From Candidatus Ichthyocystis hellenicum (GTDB lineage: Bacteria; Pseudomonadota; Gammaproteobacteria; Burkholderiales; 2013Ark19i): a stretch of DNA of 64,000 nt. Below, piece by piece: positions 1-8,196 of the stretch; position 1 is the stretch's first letter, and every line of letters starts with the position of its first letter. Made by a program: the position numbers and the translations under genes. Location: positions 1,753,497-1,817,496 of the forward strand of contig NZ_LN906597.1 in the NCBI RefSeq assembly GCF_001460935.1. The letters run 5' to 3'. Below the pieces are notes generated by a model. It searched no databases and was not told where the DNA came from. It worked only from the letters and a program-made list of their open reading frames with translations.

Positions 1-4
1 GTAA

Positions 5-622
5 TCACCGATTAGCAGAAGATTCACGTATAGCGTAAAAAAAATTCATGGCTATATGCTCCATATCAGACAAAAAACCATCAACAACTGAACGGAAATA
101 GCGGTAACATATCAACGAAGGTATTGCAACTGCCAATCCCAAAGCAGTGTTGTACAAAGCAACAGAGATACCATGAGCCAAATGAAGCGGATCAGCAGAT
201 CCATCTGAAGCATGTGCAGCAAAAATCTCTATCATCCCTATGACGGTACCAAACAAACCCATGAGGGGGGCAATAGACGCAATAGTACCAATAGCATTCA
301 AGAAACGTTCAAGCTGACGGGCAACCAACATAGACTCCACACTGAGCAGCTCCCGAACTTTCTCAGGAGAAGAATCAGCATGCTTCACGATCAAAGATAA
401 CACCCTACCAAGCAAAGAGTGAGATGACAAATTACCAAGAGTCTCTTCAGAAAGTGAGTAGGTTTGACGATACTCATTCAACACTTGATCCGAAAGCTCA
501 GCAGGAACAATTCTTGACCTTCGCAAAAATAAAAATCTCTCTACAATAAGAGATAGAGACGCCACGGACAACAACAGCAACAAGTAAATTGGCCAACCAC
601 CAGCAACAAGTAAGCGAAACAC
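5..622 (-). CDS. exbB: ExbB/TolQ/MotA-family proton channel protein
   Basis: Inner-membrane proton channel subunit that, with ExbD and TonB, energises outer-membrane transport. The 205-residue protein has the family layout: an N-terminal helix after a short start (AGGWPIYLLLLLS, about residues 8-30), a cytoplasmic stretch, then two helices around 110-130 and 150-175. The conserved core GLFGTVIGMIEIF and the GISVALYNTALGLAVAIP block are visible. The start is GTG, chosen because the following residues match usual ExbB N-termini; the ribosome site is weak. Its stop lies at the window edge, so exbD is probably next on the same strand but cannot be seen. TolQ is the alternative, but the length and context with xseA fit exbB better. 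Confidence 0.88.
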   Translation of the reverse strand: MFRLLVAGGWPIYLLLLLSVASLSLIVERFLFLRRSRIVPAELSDQVLNEYRQTYSLSEETLGNLSSHSLLGRVLSLIVKHADSSPEKVRELLSVESMLVARQLERFLNAIGTIASIAPLMGLFGTVIGMIEIFAAHASDGSADPLHLAHGISVALYNTALGLAVAIPSLICYRYFRSVVDGFLSDMEHIAMNFFYAIRESSANR

Positions 623-881
623 GGGATTAGTCTTTCAAGGCAGGAACAACTCCTTCATTATGCCAAACATATGACTTTTTAAAAAGAGGCACAAACGTCC
701 ACAAAGGCTGTGGATAAGTTTGTGGGCTAGAACTGCATGACATCTCTCAAGAGCCGTTTTTATTCCTTTGTACTTGCTTTGATGAAAATTCAATCAAAAA
801 CTAAACATTATCTGTTTCCATACATAAGCAAAAATTCCTATAATGTTCACACCAATAAGAGTTTGAAACGGAAAATACTCA

Positions 882-2234
882 GTGTTACATAATGAAGAAA
901 TTCTTACTGTCAGTTCCCTAACTAGACTGCTAAAAAACGTTTTAGAAAATTCATTCAGCACTGTATGCGTAGAAGGAGAAATCTCAAATTGCATACGCGC
1001 ATCATCTGGACACTTTTACTTCTCGCTAAAAGACAGTCAATCTCAGGTTAGATGTATACTTTGGCGTGGAATAGCTGATTCCATTGCCTCAACACCAAAG
1101 AATGGCGATCAGTTCTTAGTATATGGAGCAATAACTGTCTACGAAGCAAGAGGAGATTACCAGATACAAGTCAAGAAAATGATCCCTCGTGGAAACGGGC
1201 AACTGTACGCAGTATTCGAAAAACTAAAGAAAAAATTGAAAGAAGAAGGACTATTCGATACCTCTAGAAAAAGGAAGATAGTGAGATACCCGTCATCTGT
1301 TGGGATACTGACATCACTAAAAGCAGCAGCACTTAGAGATATCTTGTTCGTCATAAACAAACATAGACCTGACATTGAAGTAGTAATATACCCCGTTCCT
1401 GTACAAGGCAAGGGGGCAGGAGATGAAATTGCAAGAATACTCCGCACAGTATACTTAAGAAATGAAGTTGACACGGTACTTATAGCAAGAGGTGGAGGAT
1501 CAATAGAGGATTTATGGGCATTCAATGAGGAGATAGTAGCACGTACCATAGCCGACTCACCAATTCCAACCATAAGTGGGATTGGACACGAGACGGATTT
1601 CACAATATCAGACTTCGTTGCAGACACCAGGGCTGCAACCCCAACTGCCGGAGCCCATCTTCTTGGAGATCGTCTACAAGAAAAAAAGGCACTTGTTTCA
1701 CTCTACCAAAAAATGCATCAGAAAATAACAAACCTCTGGCACCAAAAGCAGCAAGTACTGGACAGAACGCAAATACACCTGCAGCACCCTCTAACAAAGC
1801 TCTTAAGATTGCGCCAACGACTACAATCCCTAAGTCATAGAATGATTACTCAGATCAAAGACAAACTTAACCAAAAAGTAAGGACATATAACCACCTTTT
1901 GCAAAATCTGGATAAGTCAATTCCATGCTGCAAAGCTCAAAAACACCTATGCGAAAAATTGCGTTACAAACTTTCGCTGTGCCTAAATCAGTACTTTGAA
2001 AAAACTTGTCACAAACTACGCACACTATCCGTATCTCTGTCACATCTAAATCCTCAATCCGTTTTAAGCAGAGGCTACAGCATAACTACGGATGAAAACA
2101 ATTCCATTATTAGAAACTTTATGGAGGTTAAACCAGATCAAAAAATAAAGGTAACGCTAGGAAACGGATATCTAGAAGCATCAGTAAATAACTCACTCCC
2201 GTCACCAAAAGAAACAAACAACACGGAAAAATAA
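882..2234 (+). CDS. xseA: Exodeoxyribonuclease VII large subunit
   Basis: Large subunit of the XseA/XseB nuclease, which degrades single-stranded DNA to oligonucleotides in repair. The 450-residue protein has the N-terminal OB-fold (GEISNCIRASSGHFYFSLKD, about residues 32-51), then the catalytic block with PSSVGILTS (about 138-146), IARGGGSIEDLWAFNEE and SGIGHETDFTISDFVADTRAATPTAGA (about 200-265), and a long coiled-coil-like C-terminal half. Length is normal for the family. The start is GTG at 882 because the reading frame begins LHNEEILTVSSLTRLLK, the usual XseA opening. It is divergent from exbB. xseB is not in the window. Confidence 0.95.
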   Translation: MLHNEEILTVSSLTRLLKNVLENSFSTVCVEGEISNCIRASSGHFYFSLKDSQSQVRCILWRGIADSIASTPKNGDQFLVYGAITVYEARGDYQIQVKKMIPRGNGQLYAVFEKLKKKLKEEGLFDTSRKRKIVRYPSSVGILTSLKAAALRDILFVINKHRPDIEVVIYPVPVQGKGAGDEIARILRTVYLRNEVDTVLIARGGGSIEDLWAFNEEIVARTIADSPIPTISGIGHETDFTISDFVADTRAATPTAGAHLLGDRLQEKKALVSLYQKMHQKITNLWHQKQQVLDRTQIHLQHPLTKLLRLRQRLQSLSHRMITQIKDKLNQKVRTYNHLLQNLDKSIPCCKAQKHLCEKLRYKLSLCLNQYFEKTCHKLRTLSVSLSHLNPQSVLSRGYSITTDENNSIIRNFMEVKPDQKIKVTLGNGYLEASVNNSLPSPKETNNTEK

Positions 2235-2390
2235 AGTTATCAGACCAAGCAGTGACTTACAACACCACTTCTGGAAAGAATCATCTGCTTCCTCATTGAT
2301 GCTTCCATAAAATTCTAGCATTAAATAAAAAAACTTCATCAGAAAACTTAACTTCACCTGTAGAAATATAGGAAGAGCAGACATTCAACT

Positions 2391-2915
2391 CTACGAGGAG
2401 CTACCATCAGACATACCAGAAAACAATCTTATTCCTCCCCTACCAGCCCCTTTTTTGATGCGAATGTTACGACGAAGAGCATCATTTCTGACAAAATATT
2501 CTTTTTTATCACCAACATCCTCATCAACTTCATCAACCAAAGCGCGGGAAACAAAATCAGTTCCAACAGGTACAGTACGTAATGCTGAGATATCAGAAGA
2601 AAATTTGGTGGAAGAGGAATCAATGTGATCAGATTTCTTAGACATACCAACACCACAATTAGACATGGAACAACATGCACTACCCAAAAAATCAGTGCGA
2701 GGAAAAACATTGCTAATAGAAAAATTATCGCTAGCATCACCCTTCGTCGCACCCATGGGAACAGCGCATCTTGGTACAAAACCGCCAGCTATGGAAGGAG
2801 AATCAACATCTCCGGATACTAACCTCTCCGTACTCCCACTAACCTCCCCCTGAGATTTATTAATTTCACAACAAAACACCCCAGATACACCACCATTGCT
2901 ATCGACTGGACCCAT
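2391..2915 (-). CDS. Repeat-family hypothetical protein (MGPxDSNG family, copy 1)
   Basis: Function unknown. The 174-residue protein is Ser/Gly/Asp-rich, has no membrane segment or signal peptide, and belongs to a local family with the genes ending at 3177 and 3988. Shared features are the N-terminus MG[PS][VI][DN]S[NS]GxV, an E[IV][NS]KSQ motif near residue 20, a VPRC motif, and KKEYFVRNDALRR near residue 137, which matches EEKYFVRNDTTRR in copy 2. This copy ends just after that block, so it lacks the C-terminal APDYDGSS region of its relatives. GAGAG lies upstream of the ATG. Its compositional bias and the family context suggest an exported or effector-like protein, but nothing proves this. 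Confidence 0.7.
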   Translation of the reverse strand: MGPVDSNGGVSGVFCCEINKSQGEVSGSTERLVSGDVDSPSIAGGFVPRCAVPMGATKGDASDNFSISNVFPRTDFLGSACCSMSNCGVGMSKKSDHIDSSSTKFSSDISALRTVPVGTDFVSRALVDEVDEDVGDKKEYFVRNDALRRNIRIKKGAGRGGIRLFSGMSDGSSS

Positions 2916-3176
2916 AATTTGCTCTCTTGCTCTATCTTATATTGTTAATTAATAATTTAGTCAGCTTAATCATCACATTAGCATAATAGCATCCCATGAA
3001 TTAACAAAAAACAGCTTTCCTTTACTAAAACATATAAATCACATGACATCACCATTTGATAATATACAAAGCATAATAAAACACACAACCACGACGGCAT
3101 TTCACATGAAACATAAAAAAATACTTCGTAGTTATCTTATATCAGTATCAACAGGAAAAATTCAATTTAAATTTAA

Positions 3177-3848
3177 TTAACCATTTTCATGGTCAGAAAT
3201 ACTTTTATCGTTTGCCCCTTCCATAAACCTAACCCTACTCTTAATCTCTGCTTTTAAGAATTTATCCTCAGGACGCCTCAATATCCCACCTTCAAGTCGA
3301 GAAGAACCATCATAATCAGGTGCCCCAACCATTATAATTTTTAATCCTCTATACCCCAACCTTTTGCTACGAATAGCACGACGAGTAGTATCATTTCTTA
3401 CAAAATATTTTTCTTCATCATCAATACCTTCCACTATATCAACATAGTCACTGGAAACAGATTCAATCCTAGGAGAAAAATTACTATCTGCATTTCCCCT
3501 CACTGTATTAATTACAGTGATACCGCATCTAGGTACAGAGCGATCAGCTCTAGCAGAAGAATCACTGGATCCAGAGCTCAATCTTTGTGTACTCTCACCA
3601 CTATCTTCCTGCGATTTACTAACTTCAGAAGGAAATGCACCACCTGTAGAAAAATTACTACCCGCATTGCCCCTCATTTTATTAATTATAGTAATACCGC
3701 ACCTAGGTACAGAGCGACCAGCTCTAGCAGTAGAATCACTAGATCCAGAGCTCAATCTTTGTGTACTCTTACCACTATCTTCCTGCGATTTACTAACTTC
3801 AGAAGGAAATACACCATGCACACTACCATTACTATCAATTGGGCCCAT
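3177..3848 (-). CDS. Repeat-family hypothetical protein with 58-residue internal duplication (copy 2)
   Basis: Function unknown. The 223-residue protein opens MGPIDSNGSVHGVFPSEVSKSQ, as in copy 1. Residues about 15-130 consist of two near-identical 58-residue units (SKSQEDSG ... RSVPRCGIT ... RGNA ... NFS). The C-terminal third has YFVRNDTTRR, then IIMVGAPDYDGSSRLEGGIL and KSRVRFMEG; these last two blocks recur in the gene at 3988. It has no signal peptide or membrane helix. GAGAGAGA sits 5 bases before the ATG. Shorter than 300 bp gaps on both sides hold nothing recognisable. Confidence 0.7.
   Translation of the reverse strand: MGPIDSNGSVHGVFPSEVSKSQEDSGKSTQRLSSGSSDSTARAGRSVPRCGITIINKMRGNAGSNFSTGGAFPSEVSKSQEDSGESTQRLSSGSSDSSARADRSVPRCGITVINTVRGNADSNFSPRIESVSSDYVDIVEGIDDEEKYFVRNDTTRRAIRSKRLGYRGLKIIMVGAPDYDGSSRLEGGILRRPEDKFLKAEIKSRVRFMEGANDKSISDHENG
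3476..3823 (-). repeat. Two tandem 174-bp coding repeats
   Basis: Inside the gene at 3177-3848, the segment around gcatttcccctc at 3490 recurs as gcattgcccctc at 3664, a shift of 174 bp or 58 codons. The two units differ by scattered substitutions only, so this is a fairly recent in-frame duplication. Confidence 0.85.
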
Positions 3849-3987
3849 AATTTTCTCTCTCTTATTATTATATTAATTAAAAATTCAGTTGGGTTAATCG
3901 CCATATTTATTATTAAGATATAAAAAATCACTACGAAAAAATAATTTTCATTTATCATATGTAAATAGCATCAGGATGATGACCTAC

Positions 3988-4617
3988 TTAATTATCTACA
4001 TCATCGGCAATGCCTTCATTATTTTCATCATTAATAAATCTAACCTTCTTGGGAGATGATCTTCTAGATTCATCACCGAGGTGCTTCAATATCCCACCTT
4101 CAAGTGGAGAAGACCCATCATAATCAGGTGCCCCTACCATTACAACTTTACCATTATCTCTCTTAACACGTACTCCCACCCTTCGCCCCTCAAAATTAGA
4201 GTTACCCCTGAAAATAGGGCTAGATTCACCCGCGGGAACAGAAACTAAGTAATCATTAGATATTCTTCGAACAGCATCTCCAGTCTCACCCTCCAATTGT
4301 TTAGATACAACTATACTCTTCAACTCAGCCACAGATCTAGATGCAGTCACATCATTTTGTTTAACTCTAACTATCCTCAACATGCTGGCGCCACTACCAT
4401 CCAGCATAGGTGAAGAAGAACCAGCACCTCTTCTTGGCATAGGTTGTGGAGCAGATGACGCACCTCTTGGCATGGGCTGCGGAGAATAAATATCAGAAGT
4501 AGATACTACAAACTCTAATGGGCCACGATTTTCTACTTCTTCATCATTATCTGATTTGCTAACCTTATCTGGAAGTGCTGCTTCTGAAACACCACCACTA
4601 CTGTTAACTGACCCCAT
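3988..4617 (-). CDS. Repeat-family hypothetical protein with PQPMPR motifs and APDYDGSS/KVRF tail (copy 3)
   Basis: Function unknown. The 209-residue protein opens MGSVNSSGGVSEA and has two PQPMPR motifs near residues 46 and 56, the unit that is amplified in the neighbouring gene at 5024-5708. The C-terminal block VVMVGAPDYDGSSPLEGGIL is shared with copy 2, followed by SPKKVRFINDE, parallel to KSRVRFMEG there. It is soluble-looking, Ser/Asp-rich, with no signal peptide. The start follows GGGGAG at a spacing of 5. It links the MGPxDSNG family to the PQPMPR gene, so the cluster appears to have evolved by domain shuffling. Confidence 0.72.
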   Translation of the reverse strand: MGSVNSSGGVSEAALPDKVSKSDNDEEVENRGPLEFVVSTSDIYSPQPMPRGASSAPQPMPRRGAGSSSPMLDGSGASMLRIVRVKQNDVTASRSVAELKSIVVSKQLEGETGDAVRRISNDYLVSVPAGESSPIFRGNSNFEGRRVGVRVKRDNGKVVMVGAPDYDGSSPLEGGILKHLGDESRRSSPKKVRFINDENNEGIADDVDN

Positions 4618-4799
4618 ATAACTCCCCTATTATTTGTATTTAAGTTTCATAATTCATAATATCAATGAACGAAGGCTAATATTTTATTACCCATTAGCTA
4701 AAGACAAATCACAGTTGGTCACTATCAGATTACAAACCATTAATAATTATTTATCATAAAGTAAAGTATTGGCAACATAATAATAAGCTTATGTTGCCT

Positions 4800-5023
4800 T
4801 CATAAAAGTAGTAACAAACCTTGGTTCCTACTTCGCTAGCTCACTAGAACAGCCGCTAGAGCATTAGACCAGCGCTTAAACCCATAACTATATCCAGAGT
4901 AAAACGCAGATTGAGCCACCACTTTTGATAGATGGTTTCACATACATACTTAACACTAGTTAACTACAAAAAAGAAAACAATATACTCTTTGATCGTCAT
5001 TCAATACCTCTATCCCCCCTGAA
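4800..5023 (-). pseudogene. Decayed C-terminal remnant of a 5896-6564-like gene
   Basis: On the minus strand this stretch aligns by eye with the 3' end of the gene at 5896-6564: tatccagagtaaaacgcag matches tagccagagtaaaacgcag, and cttttgatagatggttt matches cttttgatagacgattt. In translation it gives QSAFYSGYSYGFKR against QAAFYSGYRYGFKR, broken by stops. It directly continues the frame of the gene at 5024-5708, whose last residues EDGFERG match EEGFERG of the intact relative. It therefore looks like the lost tail of that gene. The rest of 4618-5023 holds nothing else recognised. Confidence 0.65.
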
Positions 5024-5708
5024 TCAAACCCCCCTCTCAAATCCATCTTCCACATGAGCAATATCAACTCTTGTCATTGGTTGCAGGGAAGAAGAAGTAT
5101 AATACCTCTTGCATAAGCTATATAGAAGAAACAGTAATCCTCTTAACATTGCTTGAGGAGAAGAAGAACTAGCATCTTCTATTGGCATTGGTTGTAGGAA
5201 ACAACTACCTGTACTTCTTGGCATTGGTTGTGGGGTTAAAACTACCTGTACTTCTTGGCATCGGTTGTGGGGTAAAACTAGCAGTTCTTCTTGGCATTGG
5301 TTGTGGGGTAAAACTAGTAGTTCTTCTTGGCATTGGTTGTGGGGTAAAACTAGTAGTTCTTCTTGGCATCGGTTGTGGGGTAAAACTAGTAGTACTTCTT
5401 GGCATCGGTTGTGGGGTAAAACTAGCAGTTCTTCTTGGCATTGGTTGTGGGGTAAAACTAGTAGTACTTCTTGGCATTGGTTGTGGGGTAAAACTACCTG
5501 TACTTCTTGGCATTGGTTGTGGTCGAAAACTAGTAGTTTTTCTTGGCATTGGTTGTGGTCGTGTAAAAGAACAATCAGAAGCATGCACCACAGACCCTAA
5601 GGTACTAGTACAATCTCCTGAGCCGTCTGTACTTTTTTCTCCTAGTTTGCCACCCTCATCTAGAAGTGCCTCTCTCGAAAAACCATCACTACTGTTAACT
5701 GCCACCAT
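5024..5708 (-). pseudogene. PQPMPR-repeat protein gene, frameshifted in repeat 10
   Basis: Function unknown. From the ATG at 5708 the protein opens MVAVNSSDGFSREALLDEGGK, like the other cluster genes, then carries a 12-residue tandem repeat, PQPMPR[RKS]T[TAG]SF[TR]. The first frame holds nine copies and stops at 5205. One extra T at 5236-5237 (ggggtta where the other units have ggggta) shifts the frame. Without it the gene would run to 5024 with 227 codons, adding two degenerate repeats and a tail ending HVEDGFERGV. The upstream sequence aatagggggtgttATG matches its neighbours. It may be expressed as the 167-residue short form, or be phase-variable; it may also be a plain pseudogene. Confidence 0.75.
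5184..5580 (-). repeat. 36-bp coding minisatellite, 11 units
   Basis: The sequence ggcat[tc]ggttgt recurs at 5184, 5220, 5257, 5293, 5329, 5365, 5401, 5437, 5473, 5509 and 5545. Every interval is 36 bp except 5220 to 5257, which is 37 and marks the frameshift. Units abut without unique spacers, so it is a tandem repeat and not a CRISPR array. Each unit encodes PQPMPR plus a six-residue linker. Confidence 0.95.
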
Positions 5709-5895
5709 AACACCCCCTATTTATTTGTACTTAAGTTTATCGATTCATAATCAATAAACGACGGCTAATATCTTATTACCCATTGGATAAAAACAGATCA
5801 CAATTGGTCACTAACGGGATCACGAGTTCATCACTAGCAAATTACAAACTATTAGTAACCATTTGTTATAAATTGCCGCCCACATCATAAAAAGC

Positions 5896-6564
5896 CTATA
5901 CCGCTTTTCTAAAAGGAGGAACAAACCTTAGCTCCTCCTTAGCTCCTGCATTAAACCCGCGTTTAAATCCATACCTATAGCCAGAGTAAAACGCAGCCTG
6001 AGGAGATCTCCTTTTGATAGACGATTTAACATCCTTAATACTCATTACTTCCAAAGAAGGAGATAATCTACTCTCCAATCCTCCTTCTATACCTAATCTA
6101 AACCCTGAACCAAAACCACGCTCAAACCCCTCTTCCATAAAAATTTTATATTTTTCAAATCCACCAAACTTAAAGTTTCCCTTGCGAGATATATTTCTCA
6201 GTTTTGAACGAGCTACAATAAGATCACTAAAAATTCTCTCCCGAGAAACATGCACTGTATTAATAGAATAATCTTGACTCTCTCCATACGATGCAGAGCT
6301 CGGACTCTGACCTCTTCCTTTAACACAACCAACAAGTGAACCCAATTTCTGGGTAATTTTTCTCTTTTTACGACCAGAAACATCAACAGAATCCCAAACA
6401 CCCAAAATTTGTGCTCTAGATTTTCTTTTTCTATTGGTATCAATGAAAAGCCCACTACCTCCTTCTGCAGCTATTCTTATTCTATTTACATCCGAAGAAA
6501 ATGCAGACGATTGTTCTACCTTAATAGATGAGCTACTCATGCCTCCCTGAACTGGCCCTGGCAT
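5896..6564 (-). CDS. Hypothetical basic protein with NLS-like runs and Gly-zipper tail
   Basis: Function unknown. The start at 6564 (MPGPVQGGMSSSS) was chosen over an ATG 33 bases upstream because AAGGAG lies 8 bases before it. The 222-residue protein has two basic clusters, NRKRKSR and SGRKKRKITQK (about residues 44-75), that look like eukaryotic nuclear localisation signals, then a middle part, and a C-terminal half with glycine-spaced aromatic motifs: EEGFERGFGSGFRLGIEGG and SGYRYGFKRGFNAG. It has no signal peptide. A decayed copy of its tail lies at 4800-5023. Nuclear targeting in a host cell is only a hypothesis; the basic runs could equally bind nucleic acid in the bacterium. Confidence 0.68.
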   Translation of the reverse strand: MPGPVQGGMSSSSIKVEQSSAFSSDVNRIRIAAEGGSGLFIDTNRKRKSRAQILGVWDSVDVSGRKKRKITQKLGSLVGCVKGRGQSPSSASYGESQDYSINTVHVSRERIFSDLIVARSKLRNISRKGNFKFGGFEKYKIFMEEGFERGFGSGFRLGIEGGLESRLSPSLEVMSIKDVKSSIKRRSPQAAFYSGYRYGFKRGFNAGAKEELRFVPPFRKAV

Positions 6565-7041
6565 AATAGGACTCCTTATTATTTTTATCACAACCACTTG
6601 ATCATTTTATAATTTAGTAACTTTATAATAAGATGCAACACACTATGTATGGCAGCCTACACAACCATCGTTAACAACGGCCATACAAATGTATTGATAA
6701 ATTCTAAGCCAATAACTAAGATGAGAATAAACAACAAAAATTAATCATAAGAAAAATATCTGAATCACAATGCCATAGCATTCCCACACACCACGCACAG
6801 TATGAATCTCTTCACAATTACTACGAAAACCGATCCTCTAAAATCAACCAAATCAATTAATCACATTACGAAAAGGCAGGCAACAGCGGCAATCATCAGA
6901 AAGAAAATACCTACGCAAAAACAGAGTGGAGATTAGTGCCGCAAACGTCTCCACACACACATATATTTGATTACAAAACACCCTAAGCACTCATAAAACG
7001 GTAAAAACAGCTCTGTAAAATTAAAACACCCAACAACTTTC
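6565..7041. other. Gene-free AT-rich spacer
   Basis: I see no coding frame with a ribosome site, no RNA gene and no clear remnant of the neighbouring family. It separates the NLS-like gene from the Lys/Ala/Gly-rich gene. Confidence 0.5.
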
Positions 7042-7791
7042 TCACTTACGTTTAAACAAACCAGACACACCACCCTTAAGGGCTCCCTTAACAGCTGATT
7101 TGGTAAGTTCTGAGGATCCCTTTTTAGCACCAGACGCAAGTGCCCCAGAAATGCCCTTCTTGGGTGCTTTAATAACTACTTCCTTAGCAAACGCAATAGC
7201 AGCTCCTTTGGCACCCGATTTTGCACCCTTAAGAGCTCCTTTCTTGGCACCAGCGGCAAACTTCGACGATATCCCGGGAGAAGATCCTTTTTTAGATTTA
7301 GATTTTCCTTTTCCCTTCCTGAGATCAACACCTTTCACAGCCGAATTCCAAAGACCCTCAGCAGAGGCCGTAAGGCCGCTTCCAATGCCAGCATTAATAC
7401 CTTCACCCAATGAACCCTTTAAAATAGCAGCTTTGACTGCACTCTTAGCAGCAGCCTTAGCACCTTTGGCTGCACTTCCCTTAACAGCAGCACCGAGACC
7501 ATGAGCCTGCCAAGCCATTTCTTCCTTTAACTCAGCAGCACCGCTTTTAGCACGAGACACTGCCCCTTCAAAACTCTCCAGAAGTCTAGTTGCAGCAGAT
7601 GGTACAGGTGCCCGAATAATCCCAGACGATGTCGGCGAACTACCCCCAGACCCAACGGGACTGGATGATCGGGAAGAACCAGCATCAGAAGAAGCCAAGG
7701 AAAATCTCCCCAATTTGGGGGAAGAATCGGGGGAATTAGATTTTGTAGTTGAGAAAATATCTGAAAGTCTGCTCCCTGGTTGTACATTCAT
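7042..7791 (-). CDS. Lys/Ala/Gly-rich protein with histone H1-like and glycine-zipper composition
   Basis: Function unknown. The 249-residue protein has a Ser/Pro-rich first 80 residues (SSPVGSGGSSPTSSG), a short mixed segment (ATRLLESFEGAVSRAKSG), then many xAKKGAxKGAKSGAKG-type units up to the C-terminal GLFKRK. Lysines spaced by Ala/Gly resemble histone H1-like proteins such as chlamydial Hc or bordetellal BpH; GxxxG periodicity and the segment NAGIGSGLTASAEGLWNSA would also fit a membrane-active helix. AAGGTG lies 6 bases before the ATG. It closes the accessory cluster on the sodB side. DNA binding is the simplest guess, without direct proof. Confidence 0.7.
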   Translation of the reverse strand: MNVQPGSRLSDIFSTTKSNSPDSSPKLGRFSLASSDAGSSRSSSPVGSGGSSPTSSGIIRAPVPSAATRLLESFEGAVSRAKSGAAELKEEMAWQAHGLGAAVKGSAAKGAKAAAKSAVKAAILKGSLGEGINAGIGSGLTASAEGLWNSAVKGVDLRKGKGKSKSKKGSSPGISSKFAAGAKKGALKGAKSGAKGAAIAFAKEVVIKAPKKGISGALASGAKKGSSELTKSAVKGALKGGVSGLFKRK

Positions 7792-8138
7792 ACCAGCACC
7801 TTATTATTTTTATTATTAAATTTCTACTCTTCATTTTCGTTACGGAGCTAAAAACACACACAAAAACTAACAAAAGTAAAACTAAAGTAGAAAAAATATA
7901 AATGTTAAAATAAAAACATCACATAAGGATGCGATTGTAATATAAACAGCTAGTTATAACAAATAATAAAAATCATTATCAAAAAATAATCTGATAGATA
8001 TCTCCTATGTTTTTTCAATAAAAATTAAGTAATAAAAAAACAATATCAATTTGAGTATAGCATCATCAAAAGTAGGATAAATTTATGAGAGAATTCAACT
8101 CAAATATGAAAAACCATCTAAATACGAAAATTACTTGA
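7792..8138. other. AT-rich spacer before sodB
   Basis: No gene, RNA or repeat is recognised here. It is the right-hand edge of the accessory cluster. Confidence 0.5.
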
Positions 8139-8144
8139 TATAAT
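8139..8144 (+). promoter_or_regulatory. Probable -10 box of sodB
   Basis: A perfect TATAAT preceded by TTGA sits about 52 bases before the sodB start. No good -35 box lies 16-18 bases upstream, so this is tentative. Confidence 0.4.
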
Positions 8145-8196
8145 GTAGTACCGAGTGAGGATTTTGTCATTAAATTGGCATGGAAAGGACCTATAG

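Noticed and set aside
709..717. Perfect DnaA box TGTGGATAA, possible replication origin
   Set aside because: A single box with no cluster, no dnaA or dnaN, and no AT-rich unwinding array beside it.
5184..5580. CRISPR-like array of 36-bp repeats
   Set aside because: Repeat units abut without unique spacers and stay in a coding frame; no cas gene is near.
5182..5757. Plus-strand frames (GIGCGVKLVVLL repeats) opposite the PQPMPR gene
   Set aside because: They exist only because the 36-bp unit is a multiple of three; leaders and paralogue alignment support the minus strand.
7042..7791. Plus-strand frame of 134 codons opposite the Lys/Ala/Gly-rich gene
   Set aside because: Ala/Pro/Leu-rich mirror of GCN and AAR codons; no ribosome site.
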